Shown here: piece by piece, positions 21,898-32,035 of the stretch
How the letters are laid out: each line of letters begins with the position of its first letter
Numbering within the stretch: position 1 is the stretch's first letter
NCBI GenBank assembly: GCA_965153355.1
Contig: OZ231126.1
Span: 46,934,001-46,998,000 of the forward strand
DNA: 64,000 bases
Source of the DNA: Flaccisagitta enflata
Taxonomy: Eukaryota; Chaetognatha; Sagittoidea; Aphragmophora
Direction of reading: 5' to 3'
Program-made: the position numbers and the translations under genes
Notes under the pieces: generated by a model
Told to the model about the DNA's origin: nothing
Database searches by the model: none
Seen by the model: the letters and a program-made list of their open reading frames with translations, nothing else

Positions 21898-21994
21898 AGA
21901 AACTAGGACGAACCAAAAACGCGGCGTAAATAATGTATGTATGTAAAAGTTCGTATGAAAGATCAAAGTGTAAAAGACAGTGAACGTAGCCGCC

Positions 21995-22185
21995 CTAACG
22001 ATCACGCCGAATTCCATCCATGGGGACGTCGTCATCTCCGTACGATCGTGCACCCGATCCCCAACGGCGGTAGGCTCGATATGCCAGAGCCACGCTCTGG
22101 AAGTATACCGAAAGGACCTTGGATGCCAGACCCAAGATAAACATCGACAAAGCAAATCGGTCGTTGTCGTAAACCCAACACGCTC
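21995..22185 (-). CDS. OATP terminal exon: TM12 and C-terminus
   Basis: ACWVYDNDRFALSMFILGLA, SKVLSVYFQSVALAYRAYRR, then a short tail ending GIRRDR and TAG. The family motif G.CW.YD fixes the frame, but the acceptor TTTTGAAG/GAGCG gives phase 1 while the preceding exon ends in phase 2. One G too many (GAAGG for GAAG) would explain it. Confidence 0.85.
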
Positions 22186-24150
22186 CTTCAAAAGAAAATT
22201 TAATATTAATATTCGGACACGGAAATATTTTTTGTTAACGAACTTATGACCACAAGCGCTTCTCTGACATACTAGTCTCGTGCGTTGAAACATAAAATGC
22301 AAGACTTGATTGGTAGACTACTTGCCTCTAAAACCCCTTTTCGCAAGGTGAGGTTTGCCAAAAGATGCATATATTGTCGATGACCAATCCAAAGATAAAG
22401 GGACTTATGATACTGGTGAAATCAAGTACGGAGAATTTTTGTTATTATTTGCAGAGAATTGTCCCTTGCCAAAACCAATGAGCTTTATAGGAACGACGAG
22501 ACGAGACAGACACCTTCGTTACATACCTTCCCAAAATAAACCCGATATTCCTGTAGGTCGCCAGGGCGACTGCGTGAGCTTCTTTTGGAACGCAGTTAAT
22601 CACGATTTCGGTGGAAGGCACGGTGCAAAAACTGAAACGGTGAACCAACAGCGTTTGAAACTTCGATCTTTTTTGTTTGGAAATGGCATTGCCATTTGAG
22701 TAAAATGTTGCCAAATTTGTTTTGCAGTCCCTTTGAAAAAGATGCAATTCAGCAAAATGGTGTCTCACTTTTAAGAGCTCTAGCTCCTAAACCGTTAAAG
22801 ATACAGATATGGGATTGGTCTAGAATGAAATAAAGGGACTTATGATACTGGTGAAATCAAGTACGGAGAATTTTTGTTATTATTTGCAGAGAATTGTCCC
22901 TTGCCAAAACCAATGAGCTTTATAGGAACGACGAGACGAGACAGACACCTTCGTTACATACCTTCCCAAAATAAACCCGATATTCCTGTAGGTCGCCAGG
23001 GCGACTGCGTGAGCTTCTTTTGGAACGCAGTTAATCACGATTTCGGTGGAAGGCACGGTGCAAAAACTGAAACGGTGAACCAACAGCGTTTGAAACTTCG
23101 ACTGGGGAGCTAAGTGGTGGTCCACCGGATATCCCGTGATAATAACTGATAATCCAGGCCCCAGCAGGTCGGTCGATCGGTCGATACTCCCGCCCACTCT
23201 AATTTATGCATTTACACTTTCCAAAATGCCTCCCCGGCATGCCTGCCCTGCCCGCCCATCTTAAAGCTGATCTTTTTTAGGTTGAATGCGTGATCAAAAC
23301 CAAACCTGTGACAGAAAAGGAACAGAAACATGCCGACGATGGCCGCCCACATAATCGAGCAACTAGGCGGATTGCAAGAACCCGCCACCACTTTGCTGTT
23401 GAGTTTCCGGGACCCAGCTGAAGAGTTGCCCCTTCGCAAGCAGCTGCACCCTTCATAAACCGTCAGATACCTGTGAGCAGAAATGACAGTTGTACAAGAT
23501 TCAGCCTGCTCCGCGTTTCGTGCTTATTAACGGCTCGATTTAACAATAGCCGTCTTATTTTTGAGCAGTGGGAGCAGTGGCAAGCCACTGCCCAATGGGC
23601 AGTTGTTCCTATACATACCCGACGCCAGTGTATTCCCGCTTTTCTATCGTGCATCCGGCGTGACAAGCGGAAAAATATTGGATTCCCTCCACAGAATCAC
23701 AAACCGGCTCATAATACTGGCGTGGACAGGCGCATTGTTCGTTGCATGCGTTGTCTAACGCAAGAGGCACGCTCGAATCACCCTTGCCCGACACCCCGAC
23801 CAAATGGACTTTCTCGCAACGGATCCACAGCACGCCGAGAAACCAACAGCATAGAAAACCCATGAAGACGTTCTGGGTCAGCATACCATCCACCCGTAAT
23901 TGCCGGCATCGGACAGATACGCCGCCGAGTAGCAAACCGAACGTGACGGCGGCGACCAGCGTGGCGCCCATCAACATGGCCGCGTAAGACGCCGTCAACG
24001 AGTACTGATGCTGAATGAATTTGGGCATAAACGCGGCGAACCCGTTGAGTAGGAATAAATCGGCGGCCAAGGACAGCGAGACTAGGACGAATACGGGATT
24101 TCTAACCAAACTCTTCAATTGGGCACTGAGTTCGCGCCATCGACTTTCCC
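21995..24150 (-). CDS. Organic anion transporter (OATP/SLCO family), C-terminal half (gene span)
   Basis: OATPs are 12-helix plasma-membrane carriers for bile salts, hormones and other organic anions, with a Kazal-like extracellular loop between helices 9 and 10. Exons 24150-23619, 23470-23306, 23066-22962, 22403-22335 and 22185-21995 encode helices 7 to 12. Landmarks are NPVFVLVSLSLAADLFLLNG (TM7), the Cys-rich Kazal loop (ACNEQCACP, YEPVCDS, YFSACHAGC, GCSCLRRG), MWAAIVGMFLFLFC (TM10), FIFGLVIDNICIFWQ (TM11 and loop), and ACWVYDNDRF plus TM12. I found no exons for helices 1-6. The first four junctions keep phase; the last is off by one base. Exon 23066-22962 has an identical second copy at 22631-22527. 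It may be a half-length gene, a partial duplicate or an incipient pseudogene. Confidence 0.85.
22335..22403 (-). CDS. OATP exon: TM11 and following loop
   Basis: SPFIFGLVIDNICIFWQTSP then CEKG matches IPGPIxFGxxID..C.xWQ..C. The acceptor is ATCATAAG/T (phase 2); the donor GG/GTTTTA also leaves phase 2. Confidence 0.8.
22527..22631 (-). CDS. OATP exon: TM10-TM11 region, copy B (identical duplicate)
   Basis: Identical to the exon at 23066-22962, with the same splice sites, inside a 272-bp duplicated block. Only one copy should be used in a normal OATP; inclusion of both would keep the frame but repeat 35 residues. Confidence 0.7.
22962..23066 (-). CDS. OATP exon: TM10-TM11 region, copy A
   Basis: The acceptor is CCGTTTCAG/T and the donor GGGAAG/GTATGT. 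FCTVPSTEIVINCVPKEAHA then VALATYRNIGFILG matches the OATP pattern ...PTEVxLRCVPxxxRSFALGVQ..... It is 105 nt and phase-neutral (2 to 2), so it can be included or skipped in frame. Confidence 0.8.
23306..23470 (-). CDS. OATP exon: end of Kazal loop and TM10
   Basis: Joins as VGYLTVYEGCSCLRRGNSS, then NPPSCSIMWAAIVGMFLFLF. The acceptor is GCTCACAG/G and the donor CACAG/GTTTGG; phase 2 on both sides. Confidence 0.85.
23619..24150 (-). CDS. OATP exon: TM7-TM9 and first part of Kazal loop
   Basis: The acceptor CGCTAAG/GGG implies an upstream exon ending in phase 1. It encodes RWRELSAQLKSLVRNPVFVL (cytosolic loop into TM7), KFIQHQYSLTASYAAMLMG (the conserved loop before TM8), two more hydrophobic spans, and ACNEQCACPRQYYEPVCDS of the Kazal domain. 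The donor is GTCGG/GTATGT, phase 2. Confidence 0.9.
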
Positions 24151-24159
24151 CTTAGCGAG

Positions 24160-25365
24160 TGGATTTCATATTGGCAACAGGTGGATTGAAATATGTTCAT
24201 CGTTAAAAAGTGGTTCCATTATCTTGTGGAAGATGCGTAACAGTAAGTCGTCATAAGGGAGAAAGAGCAAAGGAGAGAAACTAGTCAAAGCCTGTAATCG
24301 TATGGGGTTGGGCAAGTGCAGTTGGTTGCTTCACATAGCAAAAGTTGGTTATTCCTTTTCACCCTTTTTACCTAATGTAAAATAATAAATTTTAAGACTA
24401 TTACTATTTTTTCTTTTATCAAAAATCATTCATCTTCCATTACAAAGCAAACTTTTTTTGAGGACCAAATTTGCATAATGCAGTGGTATAAAGCAATATG
24501 CTGATATTCTTTGAATTAGCTGATACCAATTTCTTCTGTTTATAGAATTTTTAATCTGCTTTTAAAGTAAGCTTTTTCACAGTTTATGTTCTGATATTTA
24601 AGTGTATTCTCATAAATAATATAATTTTCCAAAACAAGTGATTGTTTTTTCAGTATCAAAACTACACATGATTATTCTGATTTCTGGGATTTCTGTGGGA
24701 ACTTTTAAGTCGAATCAAAAATTAAATGAACGTATTTAAAAAGCAGGACACTTGTCATCTTCATTATTTCTGCTCCTCCATATAGCTAAAAAAGGGTTCC
24801 TCCAAACTTTTGCTATGTGAAGCACCCAACAGGTGCAGTGATACAGAAGCCATTTTGCTCATAAGGAAAACATGCGCTCAGGTTGGGATGGAAACAAAGG
24901 CAAAGTTTCAGTTTCAGTCTCTGTTTATGGCTTTATATATGTGACTTCATAGGCTGTGGGTTGTGTAGGACTGCACTTCTCCATTCTGAGTGGTATTTAG
25001 TAGTTGCTTCCCCATTTCGAAGTAACACTAGTGATACGAGTCGTATCATATAACCACCTTGAAGCAGGCGGGGAAATCCATTTTTTCCAAGTGGTAGTCA
25101 CGGGCAACTGTCTTTACCATAGCATTATCATGGCGAACAGGGCAAAGATATTCCACCTGTGTTACGTTTTTTTTTCTTTATATATTTCCTTTCAAACAAA
25201 ACTCAATGATAGTTGAAAGAAAAGAGATTCTAGAATTAGATCAATCATGCTTGCTTATTTTCGTTGTCATGGGGCTTTTTACTGTCGTTAAAATAGATAA
25301 TCAATTGACGATAAGAAATAACTTTTTTATGTTGATAAAGAATGTTGTGTATCGTAAGAAATAAA
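24160..25365. other. AT-rich stretch without recognisable exon
   Basis: No OATP-like transmembrane exon is visible on the minus strand. An open plus frame at 25004-25216 lacks family signals. Confidence 0.5.
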
Positions 25366-25421
25366 AAAGCTTCAAATTACAGTCCCCGACTGGGGATTGT
25401 AATTTTGAAGGCTAAATCGTA
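25366..25421. repeat. Palindrome with GTCCCC core (left copy)
   Basis: AGCTTCAAATTACAGTCCCC, a short loop, then the reverse complement. It is followed by GCAGCGACTCGAGAAAGATA, matching in reverse complement the sequence beside the right copy at 34014-34070. Confidence 0.9.
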
Positions 25422-25446
25422 AGCAGCGACTCGAGAAAGATACACG

Positions 25447-25627
25447 GCAAAAAAAAAAAAAAAAAAAATCGAAAAAAATTTTTAAAAAAAAAAAAAAAAA
25501 AATTTAAAAAAAAATCTTGAAGTCCAAAAAAAAATTTTTTTTTTTCAAAAAAAAAAAAAAAAATTAAAAAAAAATTTTTTTCAAAAAAAAATTTGAAAAA
25601 AAAAAAAAAAAATTAAAAAAAAAAACC
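25447..25627. repeat. A-rich homopolymer block
   Basis: Alternating long A runs and short T runs; counterpart of the T-rich block at 33665-33978. Confidence 0.95.
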
Positions 25628-25692
25628 CTTACAGGAGTCCATGACGGCACACCTTAAACACTAAACAAGAAGGCACCTTGGTATCCGTACGT

Positions 25693-25767
<75 letters not shown>
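25693..25767. repeat. (GT)n microsatellite
   Basis: About 36 GT units preceded by GTACGTACGT. Confidence 0.95.
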
Positions 25768-25768
<1 letters not shown>

Positions 25769-26039
25769 TAACCTTTTTACCATGAAGGTGAACTTTGAAC
25801 AGAGCAAATCTTCTGAATACTATAAGTAGTTCAGCGTTGGGAATTACAAGTAACTAAATTAGTAATTGTTTATCATTTAACTCGTAATAATGAAAATACA
25901 ATAAAGCTGAACAACAACATGAGTGAATGTAAAATGATATTTAACTAATAAATGCATCACCACAAAAATCTTTGAACAAATAAATGGTCATCACCAATAT
26001 GTAAATGAAAGTCTGATCTCCTCCAATGAACAATTCGCC

Positions 26040-27081
26040 ACTCTCACAGCTGTAATATATTTACATAAATATGTTTTATATCTCATAAATCAGACTTCAG
26101 ATTTAAATCGAATTTTGCAGGGGCTGTTCAATTGATGTCCTTTAAATGAATACCAAATTAAAAAAAAATTCACATAACTACTACCCTTTGCCTAGTAAAC
26201 TGCTGAAAGTCCTAGTAACATATTCTTACATAAATAAGCTGATATCTCTAAAACCAGACTTCAGATTTAATTCGAATTTTGCAAGGGTGGTTTATTTACT
26301 ATCCTTTACTTGTATACCAAATTAAAAAAAAATTCACATAAGTTTACTACCCTCTGCCTATGTAAATCACTTAAGTCTCAGTAACATATTACTACATAAA
26401 TGAATTAGCTAATATCTCATGAACCAGACTTCCAGATTTAATTCCTCGAATTTTGCAGGGGCTGCTTATTCAGTGACCCTTACTTGTATACCAAATTAAA
26501 AAAATTCACGTAAGTTTACTACCCTCTGCCTATGTAAATCGCCTAAGTCAGTAAAATATTACAAAATATTAGGCAAAGGGTAGTAAAAGTTAATGAATTT
26601 TGGTGGTGCACAAGCTCCTATTGACATAAACAAGCAGCGAAAGTTTCGCCAAAATTCTGAAGTCTGGATCCAAACATATGAGAAGGTTTTAAACAACGAA
26701 CAATGACGACGACGACAACAGACTACACAAACAGGCTACTACATAGTCACCGACGAAAACTGTTACCATCGGGGCAAAAAATTCACGTAAGTTTACTACC
26801 CTCTGCCTATGTAAATCACTTAAGTCCAGTAAAATGTTGCGAAAAAAATAATAGGCAAAGGGTGGTAAAAGTTGATGAATTTTTTTGAAAGAAAAGAATT
26901 GTGCCAAGCTCCATTGACCTATAAGCAACAGCTTAGCAAAGTTTTATAAAATTCTGAAGTCTGGTTCCAAAAATATGAGAGGGTTTTAAACAAACAGACA
27001 GACAGACAGACAGACGACACAGACTACATCACTGCTACTTCATAGTCACCGTGAAAAACTGTTCGTCAGGGACAAAAAAGA
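26040..27081 (-). mobile_element. Satellite-bearing hairpin element (family 2), left copy
   Basis: Tandem units of about 130 bases (CAGACTTCAGATTTAATTCG, TGCAGGGG, AAATTCACATAAGTTTACTA) at 26090-26560, with partial units to 26960. A (CAGA)n tract and the end TAGTCACCGTGAAAAACTG...GACAAAAAAG follow. It is the reverse orientation of the copy at 32038. Confidence 0.8.
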
Positions 27082-27162
27082 ACTACAATATGCAAGAGGA
27101 TTAGATCCACTGACAAATGAATCACCTGCGCAGAGTTCATCATCAAATTTACACATTGGAGG

Positions 27163-27167
<5 letters not shown>

Positions 27168-27211
<44 letters not shown>

Positions 27212-27222
27212 TTCTTTCTTTC
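27168..27222. repeat. (TTTC)n microsatellite
   Basis: About thirteen TTTC units. Confidence 0.95.
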
Positions 27223-27555
27223 CTGTATCCTCCTGCATCCTAGGCCGGCCATATCTGCCGCACCTCACGGCTCACCTGCCGCGTAGCGTTGCTACCGTGC
27301 TACACAAAATCGGCACCTCTGCCTCTGTATTCTATTCATGATATCTACACCAATAAATGTCACTCAAGGGAAGGATATACTGTGATTGAGTCGTTAGATA
27401 ATGTCGTGAAGTGTCGATCCTACACACGAGTTTTAAACTCAATCAAAAAGTTCAAGCTCAACTGAAAAGTGAAAACGCTCTTGTGCAATACCAATAAAGG
27501 AGGCTAATCGCCGACTGGAAAAAAGTCGTAAATGGGAATCTTTGCTGGAGGTAAC

Positions 27556-27775
27556 CTTTTGTATCTCCCCCCACAGAGCGGGCCTTTTCGGCACCGGGTG
27601 AGGACGTAGCCAAGGTCAGGTTTTGCTTAATGGAAGAAGAGACGAAAGGGGCGGCGGCTGAAATAGGGATGACGGCGCTGGCAGAGGGAGACGGCGCTTC
27701 CGCAACGGCTTTTTCGATTTTCGATGGACTGAAAACGGCTTGTTGTTTTAAGTTATTTAAAGTCATTTTGGCCAT
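27556..27775 (-). CDS. Possible first or loop-coding exon of the OATP gene
   Basis: ATG in a good context (AAAATGGCC) opens MAKMTLNNLKQQAVFSPSKI and a Ser/Ala/Pro-rich segment ending SVGGDTK at an AAAAG/GTTACC donor, phase 1. The OATP exon at 24150 requires exactly phase 1, and the join would read GGDTKGESRWRELSAQ. No helix is encoded, so this would give a protein with only six helices, or it may be part of the large cytosolic loop with further exons upstream. Composition looks coding; the link to OATP is inference. Confidence 0.4.
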
Positions 27776-29000
27776 TTTGCACTGCGTTAGTGTCTTAGTC
27801 TCTTAGTAAGTAGCGACCGGTCACGACGCTCAGCAAGGTCGTGTAAAATAATCGTTGAAAAACGCGAAATTTCTGCGCCAAAGATAGCTTAGATATGAGA
27901 TAAAGAGTGTTGATTGTCCGACAATGAGCTATTATCAATGCTAAATATGCTAGAGCATGTCAGATTACATCATATAGCATCAAGAAATCATAAAAATCCG
28001 GGAGAAAAATGGTTGTTGCGATCCATGGAAACTATCAAAATAGACCTCAACTTTGACGAAACGGGAAGGGATCTCATTGTTTTTCGCTTCACGAAGTTCA
28101 GATATATATGAAAGAGTAGACCAAGAAGGACCTATATCTCAAATTTCATCAAAATCGGTCAATGCGCTCACCTCCTACCATGCGTGCATTTGTAAAGTTT
28201 GTTTTAGTAAAAATGGCTGCTTCGCGGTGGTTGATTTTCTTGCGCACGAAAAGGTCAACGCGCTGCAGCCGATAGGGTAAGTCAAACAAAAAACTCAATA
28301 GTTCATAAATTGTTTTTAATTCCAACAAAATATATCATGCAGCATATCGTTCGAAAGCTCTTGACATGATAAATATGATTATGTGTATGTATAAAGTCGA
28401 ATCTGAAAAATTAAAGATTTACATTAAAATCATCAATTTCTTGATGTTAAGCTTGCATGGCCGGATCTGCATAGGAATTCCTAAAAAGTATTACACCATC
28501 GTAAACACAAGGACATAGTGCTAACACTATCAAGAAATTATCTTGATGCCTCTTATTTAGTATAAATGAACTATGATTCAAAAATCATGAAAAAGAAAAA
28601 TATCCCTCCTACGATTATATTACAAATTTCAAGGCCCCTTACATTCAAACTACGGACACGTGACTCTATAGGCCACTTCTTGTCAATCCATTGGTCAGTT
28701 GGTTCATTCATTCGTCTGTCCGTCTGCTCATCCCTCCATGCATCTGCGTTTCTCGGCTGTTTTTGGCTTGAATGATATCATATACTGAGTGTGTTTCTAT
28801 TGTCAACAAGAATCTCAAGTGATTCCGTGGAACGCGTTTTCAGCGTAAACACATATGAACTGCAACTGTCCCCACAAGGAAGTGAGCAAAGTGAGTGAGA
28901 TAGCTTGTGAATGGAGCGAGCAAGTGAAGCAAGCGTAGCAAAGCGGAGCGCTGCGGAGCGAGTGAGGGAACAAATGTTACGAGCGACCGAGTGGCCTGTT
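27776..29000. other. Interior of the repeat block, no gene seen
   Basis: Contains open plus frames (27914-28280) without recognisable domains, a weak family 1 remnant near 28640-28740 and GAGCGAGCAAGTGAAGC-type degenerate repeats at 28910-28960. Confidence 0.45.
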
Positions 29001-29194
29001 AACATGGCTGAATACACGGCTACTCCAGTTGCTTGCAAACGGGCAGGGGTAGTAATGGAGGAGATCAGTCAAGCATTTGGGCAGGAGCAGTGAGCCAAAA
29101 CAGCTCAAAAACGCCTAAAAAGTGAAAGGGGGACTGACCGACGCACGGACGGACAAAAAAACGGGGTGTAGAGTGCGTAGCAAGTGACTACAAA
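29001..29194 (+). mobile_element. Hairpin-ended family 1, diverged copy
   Basis: AACATGGCTGAATACACGGC start, GGGCAGGGGTAG, GACTGACCGACGCACGGACG core, GGGGTGTAGAG and a degenerate stem (GTGCGTAGCAAGTGAC). Confidence 0.75.
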
Positions 29195-29329
29195 CGCGAT
29201 TGTCACAATTCACAAGTAACGCGGGGTCTCAATATTGTTGCGGACTGGTGGACAGGGGCATCCAGCCCAGATTCACACACCAACTCCCATCACACACACA
29301 AATATACTAAAAGTATCCAGAGAGTGAGA

Positions 29330-29850
29330 GCAAGAGGGAAAGTGAAAACAGAACAAAAGCAAAAGGAAAGGCAAAAGCGAGAGCAAGAGAGAGCAGGAGA
29401 GAACACAAGTGAACACGAGAGCGGATGTGAAAGCAAATGCAAGAGTCAACGCGAGAAAAAATGCAAAAGCAATGGTGAGAGTCAACGCAAATGCGAGAGC
29501 AAACATGAATGTGAGAGAAAACTCAAGCGGAACTGTGAGAGCAACCGTAAGAGCAAATGTGGGAGCGAACACAAGAGCAAACGCAAGAGCAAACGCGAGA
29601 GCAAACGCGGGAGCAAACGCGAGAGCACAGGTGAAAGTGAACACTAAAGCAAATGCAAGAGCAAACGCAACAGCAAAAGCGAGAGCAAATACGAGAGCAA
29701 ATACGAGAGCAAACGCGAGAGCAAACGCGAGAGCAAATGCGAGAGCAAACGCAATGCGAATGCAAGAGCAAACGCGAGAGCGAACGCCTGTGCGGACGCG
29801 AGAGCTGACGCGAAAACAAACGTGAGAGCAAAAGCAAGAGGGAGAGAATG
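29330..29850. repeat. (GAGAGCAAACGC)n minisatellite
   Basis: Degenerate 6- or 12-bp repeat built on AGAGCAAACGCG. It keeps both strands open (Ala/Phe on minus; Ser/Lys/Arg or Ala/Asn/Arg on plus); no sign that it is translated. Confidence 0.9.
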
Positions 29851-29955
29851 AGTCGATCAAAATTCGCGGTTAAAACAATCAGATAAACAGCAACAAGAGA
29901 ACATGACGACCAAGATAAAGACGATTACGAAGAAAGTGATATTGACAACGAAGAA

Positions 29956-30237
29956 CAGGGGTGTATAAAGTTGAGTATTCCCCCCTCCCCAGTGGGGGGG
30001 AATCATATCAAAAGGAATCGAGATGGGGAAGAAAATCAAAAGCTTAAAAAGAAAGAAAAAAGAAATTTTTTGAAGATTTAATACTATGAAAATACAATTA
30101 CTACAACACAATTTAATACTATTTAAACCGAAAATATACTGTTTTATAGCTTTGGGGAAAAGGAAACATTACAGGGAAGAAATCAAACACAGGAGGAGGG
30201 GGGAAAATCAAAAGCCGCTCAATTATATACACCCCTG
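29956..30237. mobile_element. Short TIR element (family 4), copy 1
   Basis: Ends CAGGGGTGTATA and TATACACCCCTG; internal hairpin CCCCTCCCCAGTGGGGGGG and GGGGAAGAAAATCAAAAG. AAGAA flanks both sides, a possible target duplication. It is non-coding. Confidence 0.8.
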
Positions 30238-30311
30238 AAGAAGAAAGAATGACACATCCCTGCCGGCTGTGGTGGATTTGTCTGTTGGTCTGTTCCTTTA
30301 GTTTGTGTTAA

Positions 30312-30495
30312 AACAAGGCCAGATACACGGCTACCCCAGTCGCGTGCGGGTGCTGGGGCCATATTTGAGGTCGGGCGGGAAAGCATTTGGGCAGGAGCAG
30401 CATGGCCAAAACCCTATAAACGGCAAAAAAGAGTGACGGACCAACGGACCGACGGACCGACAAAGGGGGGTGTAGAGTCGCGTAGCACACGACTT
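30312..30495 (+). mobile_element. Hairpin-ended family 1 copy
   Basis: AACAAGGCCAGATACACGGC start, CCGACGGACCGAC core, GGGGTGTAGAG, stem GTCGCG/CACGAC with one mismatch. Confidence 0.85.
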
Positions 30496-30533
30496 CAATA
30501 AGTAAAACGCACCGGTGCAATGAATGTGTTTGT

Positions 30534-30612
30534 GTTTTTAGTCGCGGACACGCGACTCTGCCGTGTCGGTCGGTCAGTAGGTCGGTCGGTAGGTCGGTCG
30601 GTTGGTAGGTCA
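30534..30612 (-). mobile_element. Hairpin-ended family 1, truncated
   Basis: TTTTTAGTCGCG-GACA-CGCGACTCT then (GTCGGTAG)n. It ends where the next copy begins. Confidence 0.8.
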
Positions 30613-30614
30613 CA

Positions 30615-30773
30615 TTTTTAGTTGCGGACACGCAACTCTATAAGAGGCTTTGTCCGTCCGTCCGTCGGTTGGTTGGTCGGTCGGCCCGTCACGCTCGAGT
30701 TGAAAAGTGGGAAACCGCTTATTTCCGCCCCTGCCCACCCGTCCGCAACTGATGGCCGTGTATCCGCCTTGTT
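30615..30773 (-). mobile_element. Hairpin-ended family 1, complete copy (GTTGCG stem)
   Basis: TTTTTAGTTGCG-GACA-CGCAACTCT, TAAGAGGCTTTGTCCGTCCG, the shared CACGCTCGAGTTGAAAAGTG module, CGCCCCTGCCCACCCGTCCG and a slightly decayed GGCCGTGTATCCG end. Confidence 0.9.
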
Positions 30774-30819
30774 ATATTCCTCTTAGCGTGGTTCTCCCTG
30801 TATTATGGAAAAGGGGGCC

Positions 30820-30859
30820 CAACCGTCCGCGACTGGATTGCCATGTATCCGGCCTTGTT
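30820..30859 (-). mobile_element. Hairpin-ended family 1, end fragment
   Basis: Only CAACCGTCCGCGACTGG and CATGTATCCGGCCTTGTT remain. Confidence 0.7.
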
Positions 30860-31212
30860 CGCGCTCAAATCAATCGGGAACCATCGTTAGAGTGACCATG
30901 AAGTTTCCATAGAAATCTAAGGAAGAGGCAAAATTCCTATGAATCCCGCCCAATTTCACACATGCGGCAAAACTGCAAATTAAAGCGCACCTAGCGTCGA
31001 TCAAATTTGATTCTGCATAGTTTTTTTTCCAACCCGCAAATTGCTCTGTCAGTCCTTCAGTCCATCCGTATGTCAAATTTTTAGTGGCGTGCTAGGAAAC
31101 TCTACATCCTGCTTTGTTGGTCCGTCAGTCCATCTGTCCATCACACTTACTTTTTATGGGGTTTCGTGTCTCGGCCTCACAGCACCTTCCCCCCAAATGA
31201 TCATTTTTAAGC

Positions 31213-31396
31213 TATTTATAGTTGTGGACATGCAACTCTTTTTGAGAGCTTTGTCCGTCTGTCCGTCTGTCCGTTCGTCCGTACGTCCGTCCGTCCGGCC
31301 CGTCTGTCTGTGACACGAGTCGAAAGCGTGAAAACGCGCATTTCCACCCCTACCCACCCGTCCGGCACCGGCATTGGCCGTGTATCCGGCCTTGTT
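31213..31396 (-). mobile_element. Hairpin-ended family 1 copy with wobble stem
   Basis: Stem AGTTGTGGACATGCAACT keeps pairing through G-T pairs; (GTCC)n core; ends GGCCGTGTATCCGGCCTTGTT. A second fragment (GTGGCGTGCTAGG... at 31077) lies just before it. Confidence 0.85.
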
Positions 31397-31399
31397 ACC

Positions 31400-32035
31400 T
31401 GTTTTTAGGTATATCCGATCCAGTTTTTAGTGAGAAACTACTCTCGGTATCATACTTTCTCTAGCGATGGTCATGTTCCAGCAGTTGGCCTCAAAAATCA
31501 CAACTAATCATCGATTGTGTACTGAAAATTGCAATATTTGCCCATTTTTAATGTTTTACATTTTTTTTTTGCCTTTAGTAAGCAATAACTTTTGAACGGT
31601 TGGACCAATATTCCCGCCAAAGGTACCAGTCGATTTGTCTGTAAAAACTCTTCATTTTGGTCACCAATTTTTTATATTTATCTTAAAAATTGCATGAGAT
31701 ATGGCCTAAAACGTGAAGACATGTCATCAATGATTATTCTGAGGCAAATCTAGCATCACTTTTGCAGGCTTATTGTGCTCAAAAGTGCAATCTGAAGGTA
31801 GCGATCGACCTAAATCATCCTATTAAGTGTCTATAAGTGTGAATTGACCAAAAAATTCATGATAATCACGATATCTAAATTAGGTGTCCCCTTACTACTC
31901 TTAGTCTTTTGGTCTTAACAACGTAACAACCGCACGCAACTGTAAGGTTTTGGCCTTGTTGTTTGAAAACTACCTAGCAGCGTTGTCTTCCCCAAATTGC
32001 CAAAGCAAAATTGCAATTTCTCCCTTTCTCCCTTT
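31400..32035. other. AT-rich stretch, no gene seen
   Basis: Nothing recognisable on either strand. Confidence 0.5.

Larger units (their letters stand above)
22395..23101. repeat. 272-bp direct duplication in the OATP gene
   Basis: Blocks 22395-22666 and 22830-23101 look identical throughout. They include one exon, its flanks and the acceptor of the next exon. The 163-bp spacer contains GATTGGTCTAGAATG, related to the foldback elements at 6.5 and 55 kb. Confidence 0.9.

Noticed and set aside
29273-29860. Ala/Phe-rich membrane-like protein on the minus strand
   Set aside because: Artefact of a 12-bp minisatellite; the opposite strand is equally open.
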